Below are positions 46,293 through 57,026 of a DNA stretch of 64,000 nucleotides, piece by piece. A model generated the notes under the pieces. The model did not search any database. It saw nothing but the letters and a program-made list of their open reading frames with translations, and had not been told where the DNA came from. Made by a program: the position numbers and the translations under genes. Position 1 is the stretch's first letter; each line of letters opens with the position of its first letter. Source of the stretch: Moniliophthora roreri (taxonomy: Eukaryota; Basidiomycota; Agaricomycetes; Agaricales; Marasmiaceae); contig LATX02000200.1 in NCBI GenBank assembly GCA_001466705.2, forward strand, positions 496,001 through 560,000, read 5' to 3'.

Positions 46293-47311
46293 CCACAAGG
46301 CTTAGTGATGAAGAGTTCAAGGTTCAAGTTTGAGTTCACTCAGAAAGCTTCTGAGGTTCAGAGGTTCAGTCATTCATTGCAAGCACAAGGTTGTGAATTA
46401 ACCAGGTCAAGCTGAAGAGCTAAGACCCAGTTTCATCTGTTTAAATACATTGCAAGTATCTACTGTCTCTATCTAGTAACTTGAAAGAGAATTTGTAATA
46501 CTACAAAGTGTTAGGGTTCAGTGAAGAGGCAGAAACTCTGTCTTCTATGAAGAACCTGCTACATGCTATCTTCACTCTAAAATGCACTCTAAAAGGGCTC
46601 TGCAACAAAGTGTTATGTTACTTGTGCAGCAACATCAACTAACTACTTAAAAAAGGTAGAACCCTTTGAAAGCAGTTCCAAGTTCAAGTTAGAGTTCATT
46701 CAACGGCTGTTGAAGTTCAGAGGTCCTTCAGTCGATTGGCTGTGACACAAGTATAGAATTAACCAGGTCAAGCTAAGGACTCCAAGTCCTTGCTTGAGCA
46801 CTTAAATATGTTACAACCTATCATGTAAACTATGTTATGCATATGTCTGATAGCTACAATGATGCGGTAATAGGTACCTGACATTATTGGGATATGAGTC
46901 ATCATTCAAATAGAAAAGGGGTGCTGGGAGAGTGTAATAAGTCCGAGAGAAGGAGAAGCATAGAGGATACAAGAAAAAGGGGACTAGGAAGGTGTATGTG
47001 TCTGATCAAAAGGGAAGCATATGTAACAGGGTAAAGAAAACGTCACACACACACACACCAAAACCCACAATAGAGGCTACTAAGAGTGATAAAGCACTGT
47101 ACAAGTCTACTAGGAGACTGAGTCTATCTCAAGTGCAATTCAGAGTGAAAAGGGGACAGAACCCTTTATATTTCAACTGGCTAGCTTAGGTTGGTATAAG
47201 ATTGCAGAGCCTAAAGACTCTAGTTATGATGACTCAAGTGTTACACTCAAGGGTCACAAAGTATAGGTTTTTAATGCATGGTTTATTAGTTGATTGTAAA
47301 GGAATGTATAC
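46293..47311 (+). repeat. about 1019 bp segment, second direct copy
   Basis: Matches 45274-46291. It continues uninterrupted into unique sequence at 47312. Confidence 0.85.
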
Positions 47312-48440
47312 AGTGAGGCAAGATATATATAAATCTTGGCTCAACTGGAAGCAATAGACTGGCAAGTGCATAGAGACTTGGTCTAAGAAGCTTGTGCAGA
47401 GGTCTAAATCAACACTGTGTGGGGCTATATCATGCATCTACAAGTACAGCTCTTTATATACAGAATGATAATTGGAGATAACAAAATAAAAGGTAAACAA
47501 GTATGATCTAGTTTAAGATATAAATCATATGCAGTTGTGCATAAAAGTCTGATTCTGTATAGCAATTAGCTATATTGGGTATATTTGGTGACTAAACAGT
47601 CAATTTATTATGTTTTGGACCCTGTGCAGAGTGTTGCTGGGTCAAACAATCCTTCCACATAGCCACTGGTTCTGGACCAGCCTTGTACATGGGTATGCTT
47701 CCCTTTCTGCTGGTTTACTTCCATGTAGCTGCTCTCTACCATCAGATTGGTAGATATCATGGTCTAGACATCTGCTGTATTCAATCTACTTCTGTCCTGT
47801 GCCCTGTAGGTCATTATCAATTTCCTATGTGCATGTCACCCATCAATTGTCCTGCATACACCTGGGTAGCCTGTTATATCTGCCTGAGAGTGTTGTCAAA
47901 GCTCTGCATAGGAACAAGTTCCAACTGTGTACCAGTTTTAATAGTAGTAATGAAATGTTNGTTTCTGGCCCATTTTTATTGACCAAGGACCCTCACAGCA
48001 ATGCTTCACTGTAATGTAGAGGGCTAGTATAGTCTACTAACCTCATCTAAATAGTATTACAGTGTCAATTATTAGACTTATTAGACTCAGCACTTAAAGC
48101 TTAGACACTGTATCAGAGCTCTCAAGTTATCAAGTCACATGAATATCACATGTACTCTGGGCTCTTTCTCTGGTATTTGACACAAAAAGTGAACAATTTT
48201 GTATCCAGGCCAAAATTAGACACATCATTGGAATTTATATGGAATAATAAGGAAAATGCACAGAATAGTAGAAATACAGAGGCAGATGGAAAAGGGAACT
48301 GGGAACATGTAATTGTCCTTACCTTTACCCTTTGTATACTAGTTCTTCAACAAGACTTTTCTTTTCTCTTCACTCAGGTATTGTCATGTGAATGAAGAAG
48401 TACAGTATGTCCTAGGAGTTAGGAAAATTGTAACATGCAG
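47312..48440. other. AT-rich, CpG-free sequence with no recognised gene
   Basis: Open frames are short and cross an ambiguous base at 47960. I read no CpG anywhere in this interval. It is probably decayed repeat sequence. Confidence 0.4.
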
Positions 48441-48874
48441 TAATCAAATAAATATTCAGAAAGTGGCATAAAGCCCCAAAGATAAAAAAGAATTATGCTT
48501 AAGGACTATATTGATGCCTTCCATCTCTGTCTCAGATCAGTCACACCAACTTTCCTGACTTTCTCCTGAGCCAAGAAGCTCAGTGAGCCTTCAGAATACC
48601 TTCTGAAATAATGATCCACCTTTCTTTTGGCTACAGAGTAACAGAAGGCTTCATGGGTTCCCAATATTTAAAAAAGTGGTGAGTTTCTCATTAGTGTTGC
48701 ACAGGCTCAGGCCCAGCCCAGATACCATGGCTTGGGCCCAGCTTCAGAGGGCTCAGGCCCATCCAAATTATGAGCTAGGCCTTGGGCTGTAAAGAAGAGC
48801 TGGCTCAGGCCTGGCTCAGGCTTGGGCCATGGCTCATGAGTACCACAAGTAAAATAGGTTGAATAGGTTGACTA
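48441..48874 (+). repeat. direct copy of a segment carrying a truncated hAT-like element
   Basis: It matches 48925-49352 apart from a six-base indel (CATCTCTGTCTCAG against CATCTCAG) and minor changes. From 48691 it contains the left part of the element that is complete at 49170-49581. After 48874 the sequences diverge for about 48 bases before the N at 48923. Confidence 0.75.
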
Positions 48875-48922
48875 CACATTAATACCACCTATATCTATAT
48901 TCTATGAAAGACATGAGGCTTA

Positions 48923-48923
48923 N
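48923..48923. other. single ambiguous base near the junction of duplicated segments
   Basis: The third N next to a direct duplication, consistent with a contig join. Confidence 0.65.
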
Positions 48924-48924
48924 T

Positions 48925-49352
48925 TAATCAAATAAATATTCAGAAAGTGGCATGAAGCCCCAAAGATAAAAAAGAATTATGCTTAAGGACTATATTGATG
49001 CCTTCCATCTCAGATCAGTCACACCAACTTTCCTGACTTTCTCCTGAGCCAAGAAGCTCAGTGAGCCTTCAGAATACCTTCTGAAATAATGATCCACCTT
49101 TCTTTTGGCTACAGAGTAACAGAAGGCTTCATAGGTTCCCAATATTTAAAAAAGTGGTGAGTTTCTCATTAGTGTTGCACAGGCTCAGGCCCAGCCCAGA
49201 TACCATGGCTTGGGCCCAGCTTCAGAGGGCTCAGGCCCATCCAAATTATGAGCTAGGCCTTGGGCTGTAAAGAAGAGCTGGCTCAGGCCTGGCTCAGGCT
49301 TGGGCCATGGCTCATGAGTACCACAAGTAAAATAGGTTGAATAGGTTGACTA
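48925..49352 (+). repeat. second direct copy, contiguous with the full hAT-like element
   Basis: Matches 48441-48874 and runs on into the remainder of the small element. Confidence 0.75.
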
Positions 49353-49581
49353 ATAGAGGTATTATGAAGTTCCTTGACAAAGTCATTGTTAAGGCAGTGC
49401 CACAGATCTGTCAACAGCAGCAAATCTTTTTATTTGTGAGAATTTTGGCTTCACCTATGATCTCCCAAAGCCATGGCCCACAAAAGTTAGAGCTAAGCCT
49501 TGAGCCCTACTTAAGCCCTACAGAGGGCCCAGCTTGGCTCAGGCCAGCCTATGGCTCTGAGCCTGAGCCTATGCAACACTA
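49170..49581. mobile_element. 412 bp hAT-like non-autonomous element (MITE)
   Basis: The left end TAGTGTTGCACAGGCTCAGG is matched in inverted orientation by CCTGAGCCTATGCAACACTA at the right end, with one or two mismatches. The flanking eight bases are TTTCTCAT (49162-49169) and TTTCTTAT (49582-49589), an 8 bp target-site duplication with one transition. Eight-base duplications and ends of YARNG type are hallmarks of the hAT superfamily. No transposase is encoded. GGGCC/GGGCT-rich subterminal repeats are visible (GGCCCAGCTTCAGAGGGC). Confidence 0.75.
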
Positions 49582-50060
49582 TTTCTTATAGTTGAGTAAT
49601 GTTTGATAGCACTAACATGCCATAATATCTTAGTTAATGTTATTTGAGTCTTATGAAACTATATTGAGTGTAACAACCTTGTCAGGCTGCAGGGGAGTTG
49701 ACAAACAGGAAGATGGAGAACAGGTGCTTGTTGAGTGCTTCACACTTGATTACTTAATACCTTCTGAGTACACTGAGTTCCAAACACAACTGTGACAATA
49801 AATACTATTTACACAATGACTAGGCTATGTGAAAAGTATGCTTCCTATGGAGCCTAGTCCCCCATGCATTTGAGCTTATGATATTCATGTCCCACACATT
49901 CTCCTCAGCTATCCAACATCTATACATCATCACCCCTCTGAACAACATGCTGCTTGTGTTGGTGGGTGGTGGAGGAGGCAAACATGTGCAAGAAAGTGGG
50001 GGATACTAGTTTTGCACTCAGTAATACTATAAAACATGTGTACAATGTGTCAGGTCAAAA
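49582..50060. other. CpG-free repeat-island sequence
   Basis: No gene recognised. It begins with the right target-site duplication of the hAT-like element. Confidence 0.35.
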
Positions 50061-50076
50061 TTTAGTGTAAGGGACA

Positions 50077-50440
50077 TTCCGGGCCGAAGATCAAGCCGAA
50101 CCCGAAAACCGTCAGTTCGGTGGTGTGCTAAAATTTAAGTACAGGATAGAAAGTTAGTGTCAATAGTGTAAACTTGTTTTTAATCATAAGGCAAGATGCC
50201 TGGAACCCAACGAACCGTCGGATCCCGTGACCGCGCTGGACTCCGGCGGCTTCCACTCGTTTTCGGATTTGCTCGGGCCAGCTGGTTTCCGCCGGATTCG
50301 GCTGGTGTCGTTGAGTTCTGTTGGCCTTCGCCAGCTTCTATTGGGCGGACGCACAAAATTAGGATTTTGTCCAAAGGGGTCCACCATACGAATCTTTTTG
50401 TGCCGCACCATTGGCCTCGCTCTCACCCAGAACTGAGCAA
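50077..50440 (-). repeat. GC-rich repeat fragment related to the 39-43 kb repeat
   Basis: CpG content jumps here after about 3 kb without any. The sequence (GATTTTGTCCAAAGGGG in one orientation, CCATTGGACAAAAACCC in the 39 kb family in the other) suggests an inverted, more diverged relative. The relation is short and imperfect. Confidence 0.4.
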
Positions 50441-50721
50441 GCAAACTCATGATGAAGAAGAATCTATTTGGACATTATTTAATTTTAATGTATGGCATGT
50501 AATAGAATGATTTGTTGCATTGAGAATAATTCCAGCCCATCCGACGACCCAATAACCTTTAAGCTTCGAGGAAAGGAACAGCGCATGGGTGGTATGACAT
50601 GTCTTTATCGATATAGATAGGAACATGAGGGAGAGGGTGGTTTACTGGGTCAATGTTGTATCTTGATGTCTGGGTAAATACGGTCGGATTAATTCGGAAT
50701 TGCCGCGAAGGATTAAGGTAT

Positions 50722-52340
50722 TTACTCACCACGAGAGACCACCAAGCCTTTAAAGGAAAGAAGATCGAAGTGTCAGAGCGTATAACAAGGAACAGAGATA
50801 TCGTAGTCTTACATTACCTCCCATTCCGTATGGGATGTTGAGGACGAGCTTTCGGATGTCTTCCTTCTTACCCAGTACGGGATCGTCAAGAACGGCGAGC
50901 GCAGCTTTGCGGTATTCAAGCTCTGATTTCCTGATTTCCAGGCGAAGTTTGGTTTCGGCTTCTTCAGCGGTGAGTCCGTCGTTACGTTGCAAAAGTGTCA
51001 AGACTAAAAGGGAATTTAATGGCACTGAGATTTGATATCAAATATTAAATAGTGGCACTCACTGTTATTGGTTGCGGTGTCGGTCAGGTATTCCCTGCGA
51101 GATTGACGTCGATGAATAGTCAGGATGGTGGTACAGTAGATCTTACTTTGTGTAGCTGATGAGATCGTTGGTGTATGCAACATGGACTAGATTGTGGTTG
51201 AGTGTGGCGGCACGCAAATCAGAAAAATTCACTTACAGCCAGCAATGTCCTCCAAGCGTTGTATGAGTGGGTGGGCTAGCTCCTCGTCGGTGAGGTTGAT
51301 GCCCAGGCCGTATCGAAGGCAGGCCCACATGAAGTACTAACAAAATCTGTCAATATATCTTCTATCTTCTGGCGACGTGAAGGTCTGATACAAACCGCGC
51401 CGACGTTTGTCCTGCGGGCCGCGACGTACTGCTCGAATGATTCGTAGGGAATTTGGCCGTGGGAGCTGAAGCATCGTTAAAAAAGAAGCTAATGAACGAC
51501 TCATGAAACGTACTCGAAGTACTCATGCGTGATTCTGGCGAATTGGCGGAAACTGACAGGATCGGATGTCTCTTCAATCGCTCTCCAGCACTTGTTGATG
51601 GCAATTTCAGCATAGTTATCTTCTGGTTTCTGTCGACGCCGCCATGTCAATCGTCGACAGATGGAGGGTGAAGAAAAGTAAAAAGGCGTACCCTTGTGCC
51701 GTCGGTCAAGCCCTTAAGGATGGGAAGAAGGTGAAGGTTGCGGTGACGATCAAGATCTTCATCCAGAACGAAGAGAAGAGTAACCAAGCGGCAAATCCAA
51801 AGGAGCTTTCCGCGCTCGGAGAATGGGAAACCTATATCACCGGAATGAAAACCTGTAAGGTGATCATAGAATGATGCCAAAGACGTACACATCGACGAGA
51901 ATTCTGCGAGCTGACTCTGCATGAGGTAGTCCCTCACCTCAGAATCATCAAACTCCCAATGCTCCTCAACCCATTGGTCGTTTTCTGTATAGGTCAGAGG
52001 CTGAGTCATGTTTTTTTGGGGGTTCCAAATGAGTTAGACCTACCAATTTCCAGGGGCCTCCAATCTAGATGGTCGCGAGCTAAAGGAAACCTGTCCCCGA
52101 AGAGGGATTTCATAGTAGGTCCTTTTGCCCATTTCTTGAGTTCCAGTGTGGTTGGAACGGGGACAGTGGTGCTAACGTCGGAGTCGGTGTCACTGTAAGA
52201 CATGTCTGAATGTGTGAGTTGGAACTGGCTGAGGACTTTCAAACGCCCTAGCAGCTCCTTATATGTGAAATTTAGAGGAATGTCCAACTTACTGTAATAA
52301 CCTCCAAGTCATCAGCTTCTGGAGTAATTACACTTTCCAT
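50722..52340 (-). CDS. class I terpene synthase (sesquiterpene synthase-like)
   Basis: A minus-strand gene of seven or eight short exons. The Asp-rich metal-binding motif appears in LLFVLDEDLDRHRN, and the NSE-type second motif in AYTNDLISYTKEYLTD after joining exons. Other family blocks are ENDQWVEEHWEFDDSEVRD, YFMWACLRYGLGINLTDEE, and LTLLQRNDGLTAEEA. The terminal exon gives GMGGLVVSRGE and a stop at 50722. Such enzymes cyclise farnesyl or geranylgeranyl diphosphate using Mg2+. The start is uncertain: MESVITPEADDLEV (52340) and MSYSDTDSDVSTTV (52203) are both possible because I could not join the first to the second in phase. Length is about 340-360 residues, as expected. The product cannot be predicted. 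Confidence 0.82.
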
Positions 52341-53153
52341 CGTAGATTGCGCACCTGTCAGTAGAATGGAGATACAGTCAACTCATGAGCGGCCGGGGTC
52401 AATTCGTTCTTTATCATTGACCCACCAGTGGGAAGTGGTGAAAATTGCCATTGAATTATGTCATGAAAATATAGAATGTGTCTCTGTGTTGCTCTTTCAA
52501 AGAGTTATGGAAATGAATAATGGATCGATGTCATGTAAAAGTAAGAGTGAGTGAGTGAAAGGGGCCAACGTACCACGTGTAACCGTGACAAGCAGTCACG
52601 TTACGTGCGACTGGCTGTGTGACAAAGTGACAGTTTATGACATTAATCCGAAACAAAATACCATCATTTCCATTCTACTGCATAAACTGAGAATCTGCTA
52701 GTTTGCGGCGTCCGCAGTACACGTAGGTGGCAAAGAGACATTCTAGGCACCGTCATCGAAGGTAAATCCACGTGGCAGTTCCGGAAGTTGCCGGGAGACA
52801 GTTCCCGCGCTTTTGGTAGACTCTGCTGACCGCTTCCAACTTCCTTCTCCCGTACTCTCCTCCACGGACTTAATCCAATGATTTGCTCGAAAATCTGCAG
52901 CTCCGTTTGTTGCTATGAGACCCTGGTGATCTTCATCATTATACCCAGCCAGTCTGGCTCTGGTCAATCCCTTATCAAAAGCGGCCGTTTCTCTCATCTC
53001 GAGCGGTGTCCGATGTGACGCCCGCCAGCTCAAGAGTAGATCGTCGAGACTTTAAGATCTGGAATCAGAGCGCTGCGGTACATATAAGGGACTAGCGTGC
53101 TTTTGCCATCAACCCGAGGGCTTCTTTCCACCTGGTTTCGCGCTTCTAGAAAA
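52341..53153. promoter_or_regulatory. divergent intergenic region between terpene synthase and FAD oxidase
   Basis: About 810 bases between two start codons facing away from each other, so the promoters probably share this space. A minus-strand 96-codon frame (52743-53033, ending ELPRGFTFDDGA) exists but has no recognised domain and may be chance or a small gene. Confidence 0.4.
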
Positions 53154-55013
53154 ATGAGAACTTTCTCTAGGATCCTCGTTGCAGCAACTAGCCTTGTACT
53201 TGTCTCCTCTCTGGTGTCTGCTGCACCAAGCGGGGGATACACGGAGACCTGCAAGGAGATTGAGGAGCGCGTTTCCTCTGCTTCGGCGGTAGCCTATCCC
53301 GGTATGGCATTTTAAATTTCACGGGATGTGGTAAATCACTGACACAATACGTCTTCAGGCTCAGAGCAATATGAGATTGATATCTTCCATCCGTACTCGT
53401 CATCTGCGCAGGAATCGGCTTGTACTGTCCAACCAGGAACTCCTGAAGACGCCGCTCTTATTGTAGGTCTACGTTCTCTTTACGTGAAACTTCAAACTTA
53501 GTTCGTTCAGTTGTCGATTGTAGGCGAACGTCAAACACCTTATGGCGTCAAGTCCGGTGGTCATACCACCAATCCGGGATGGAGTTCCTCACCAGGTGTT
53601 CTTATCGTCACCAGCCGTTTCAATGATGTATCCTATGATGCATCGACCAATGTCGCGTCAGTTGGCCCTGGACAGACAGGAGAACAAGTGTACCAGAAAC
53701 TTGAACCATTCAACGTATCCGTTGCACTTGGACGCGTCAAGGGAGTCGGCGTTGGCGGCTTCACACTTGGAGGAGGTTATTCGTGGACGACAAACCAGGT
53801 CGGCTTATCCTGTGACACCGTCGTCGCTTTCGAAGTTGCTCTACCCACTGGAGAAGTCGTGGCTGCAACGAATACCTCTAACGAAGACTTGTTCTTCGGT
53901 TTGAAGGTATGCCAAAAGCATTCATGAGCACTTTCTTTCGCTGATTGATGATTCTGAAAGGGTGGAGGGAATAATTTCGGAATTGTCACTAGGATCGACT
54001 ATACTGCTATTCCTCAGCCTGCCGTCTGGGTGAGTTCCATTCACTGTGACTAATAGATCCTATTGCTTAAATATATTCAGGGTGGCTTGAACGTTTACCT
54101 GGAAGACAGTCTCGATGAGCTTGCTGAAGCAATTAGTGAATTCCAAGACACCAACCAAGACCACAAGGCTGCCATTGGTGTGACCTATGCTTATGACCCA
54201 GCACAAGGGGGTAGGTCAAGAAATTCATAGCTTTCGGAAATTGTCTCAACGTTTCGTAGGATTATTTGCTTCTGTCTTCTACTACTATCATGGTCCGAGC
54301 CCCCCAAGTGGAACATTCGACCGCCTTCTTCCCATTCCTACGGCATCCAGCACCCTCTTCACCACCTCTCTTACCAACCTGGTCAGTGCATTTGTCGGTC
54401 CGGCTGTTACACAAAGGCGAGTCCTGGGCATCCATTATAAGGGTAGTTCACTCAATGCTCACGCTTACCTTCAGGGCCCTCTGGCGATCGATCTCGATCA
54501 CAAACTATACTGTGCCAGTTCTCAGTACTATCGCTGAACAAGTGAAGGTACGGTTTACCTTTTAAGTATCCTTGGCCGAAGTTAATGTTTCTTCGGTAGC
54601 TTCACGGTCCCGCAGCCTGGGAACACTCTGCAACCCAGTTCACCCTTGCCGTTGAACCACTTAGCCGGGATATCTTCAGCCATCAACCAAACGGTCCAGC
54701 GGCCATAGTTCACGAGCCCGGAACTTTCTTCGCCCCATCTGTCGTTAGTCTCTCGTGGACCGACGAATCACAAGACCAATGGTTCTTCGATACTCTCAAG
54801 GAAATCGACTTCAACGTCGCAGGCTTTGCTGCATCCGAAGCCGGAGGATTCCAGCCCGTCGTTCCTCCCGAAGTCATTCTCTACCCCAACTACGCTAGCT
54901 ATGATTTGGACACAAGGCTGCTTTTCGGTGACAACATCCCACGTTTGAGGGAGATCCAGGCCAAGTACGACCCCAACGGAGTCACCAAGCTCACGAAGGG
55001 TTGGAAGTTCTAG
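53154..55013 (+). CDS. secreted FAD-binding (PCMH) oxidoreductase
   Basis: A gene of about eight exons. The signal peptide MRTFSRILVAATSLVLVSSL precedes SAAPSGGYTETCKEIEERVS. The flavin domain shows TPYGVKSGGHTTNPGWSSSP, with the His that usually carries FAD covalently, then RVKGVGVGGFTLGGGYSW and GGGNNFGIVTRIDYTAIPQ. The C-terminal part gives VPVLSTIAEQVK, LHGPAAWEHSATQFTLAVEP and VILYPNYASYDLDT, ending LTKGWKF at 55013. The Cys for a second flavin link is absent, so attachment is probably single. Between about 54380 and 54490 no canonical splice pattern keeps the frame: either a very short intron (about 31 nt) or a frameshift is needed. The gene is divergent from the terpene synthase and may tailor its product. 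Confidence 0.82.
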
Positions 55014-55786
55014 AGCTTTTCTCCTGGGTAACTTATCAATTTTAAGTATTACAATCATTTCCTCAGCTCTTCGTATTTATACGCACAATTTCTCTGCTCT
55101 ATATTGGTACCATATCTTTTCGCTAGTATTATTACTGTATCTTACGATGATTACTGCACGTCAATCCTACTCTGGTGGCAATTCAACTGTGGAGTTTGAA
55201 CTTTAATCGATAGATCCGCGGTCTATAGCACGTTTCGTCTGCCTTCATTATCGGAAGACCCGGGAACTCTATACACCTGCACACCTACTTCCATTAGTAC
55301 AATCGTGACACATATCACGGCCTCCGCTAAAAACCAACGATATCATTATCGAGCGACGCCTTTCAGTGTTGGGTTTTCGCTAGTTCGTGGATAGTGTCTT
55401 AGGTTGGTTTCACTTCCCGGATTCGACTAGAGCTGCACAGCGTTCTGAATGAGGTACACTGGTATGTGGCCACGGTAATATGTACTCTGAAATTACTCTT
55501 GAAACAATACTCTATCCATGACTTCGTTCCAGGTATCCATTCTTTCCTGCGAAAGTGACGGCCGAGAATTCGTGCTAGAACTCAGCATTTACGACTGTTT
55601 CTGGAGCCGTCAGGAACTCCAAAGCTGCAAGTTTGCACAAGGATGGCGTTTTTTACGACTTCTTCTCAACAACTGCCTCAACTTAGTTGAATGAATATCG
55701 GGTCTTATTGGAAGCGGCCGTCACGAATCCCTCGCACACATAATAAACCGCGGACATGTCTGGGGGCTCCATCCTTCCACTTCGTC
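55014..55786. other. intergenic region, no supported gene
   Basis: About 770 bases with only short frames, holding the 3' end of the oxidase and the promoter of the next plus-strand gene. Confidence 0.35.
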
Positions 55787-56555
55787 ATGCCCGTCACAGA
55801 AATCGCTTGGTTCAAATCCACCAAAACATACCAGAACGATCACTCATTGACTGCGGAAACAGCCAGGAGATTGATACAACTCGATGGGCTTCATGAGTGC
55901 GTTAGACTTTTGTCATGTACGATCGACCATACATAACCCATAAAACCCCGTTAGGATCTACTTTGGCTTTCAACACGAAGATCCTACGATTGCCTACGTA
56001 TTGAATAGTAAGGTGGAACTTTACATAGAAGCGACATTTTCTGATCCAAGACCACACAGTATGGGAGAGTTATGGACACTACGAAGCTGCCAACAAGCAT
56101 GAATCTTACGCAGAGACCTTTGCAACATTTCAACCTGCATTAGAAGGCACTTTCCAGGATATCTCGGTAGTTCTTGCGGAAACCACTTCCATTCCGAAGC
56201 TGAAGGAAGCGGTCACCGCTGGGATCACCGAGATAGTTGTCACTCAGCTCAAGGAGGGTGGAACGGCAGTAGTTCCCAGTTTAATCGAAGCAATCGATGT
56301 GTCCCCATATCTTTTTGGTCATAGTTGGGGACCAGTCCACGGGAAGGAGGGAGAGTATGTGCTTGTCGTTGGATGGGCGTCTCGTGAGGTGCGTAAAGTG
56401 ATTGTAAATGTCACCACATTTACTGATTCTGGTACCGCCTTTAGGCACATTCCGAGGCAGCCAGAACTGGGAAGATACCGGATGTCATCGAGAGAGGTGC
56501 AAAAACATTGTCCAACGCCCGTATCGCTCATGCAAAGTTCTGGAAGGCAGCGTAG
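55787..56555 (+). CDS. small protein resembling dimeric alpha/beta-barrel (ABM-like) family
   Basis: Four exons. It starts MPVTEIAWFKSTKTYQNDHS, followed by IYFGFQHEDPTIAYVLN and TVWESYGHYEAANKHESYAE. The centre has LAETTSIPKLKEAVTAGITE and FGHSWGPVHGKEGEYVLVVG, ending NARIAHAKFWKAA. The pattern of short strands and helices with two similar halves fits ferredoxin-like dimeric barrels common next to fungal metabolite genes, where they act as monooxygenase-like or chaperone-like partners. No catalytic residue can be pinned down, so the name is tentative. Splice joints restore phase at all three introns. Confidence 0.55.
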
Positions 56556-57026
56556 AAGATGATGTTTATAACTGTGAAATTGTATTGTATAAACGATGTT
56601 CTTACAAGTCGGTAACCTTGTAATCCCAACCATCCGTGTTCTCTCTCCGACATTCAGTACACACCGCCCATCAACTATTAGCAACCTCTTCACAGGATCC
56701 GATGATGCTAAAACATCCCGACCTTCTTCGTCTGTGATAACTAAGGATGAGAGTTTCATCGACCTGAAACAGAAATTCATGGGGCGAGCAGTATGTACGA
56801 GGCGTTTCTGCATTCTGTCATCATGGTAGTAGCAGTTTAGAATTGTAAGGGAAGTTGTCGTCGTCAAAGATGCACAAGTAGTAAGTTCAATTCAAGGATA
56901 ATAGTGGATATCTATTCGGGACAATGGTATAGACGAAACGCTGGTAATAAAAGTACTCAACCGTAGCTTACAATAGGTCCAAGATGTACGGTTTAGTGTT
57001 CATTGAATATCCCAGTTCAGCACGTT
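56556..57026. other. intergenic region between convergent genes
   Basis: About 470 bases without a supported gene; shadow frames only. Confidence 0.35.

Noticed and set aside
55810..55826. GGTTCAAATCC string as a tRNA T-loop
   Set aside because: It lies in the coding frame WFKST of the small barrel-like protein, and no cloverleaf partner sequences are present.
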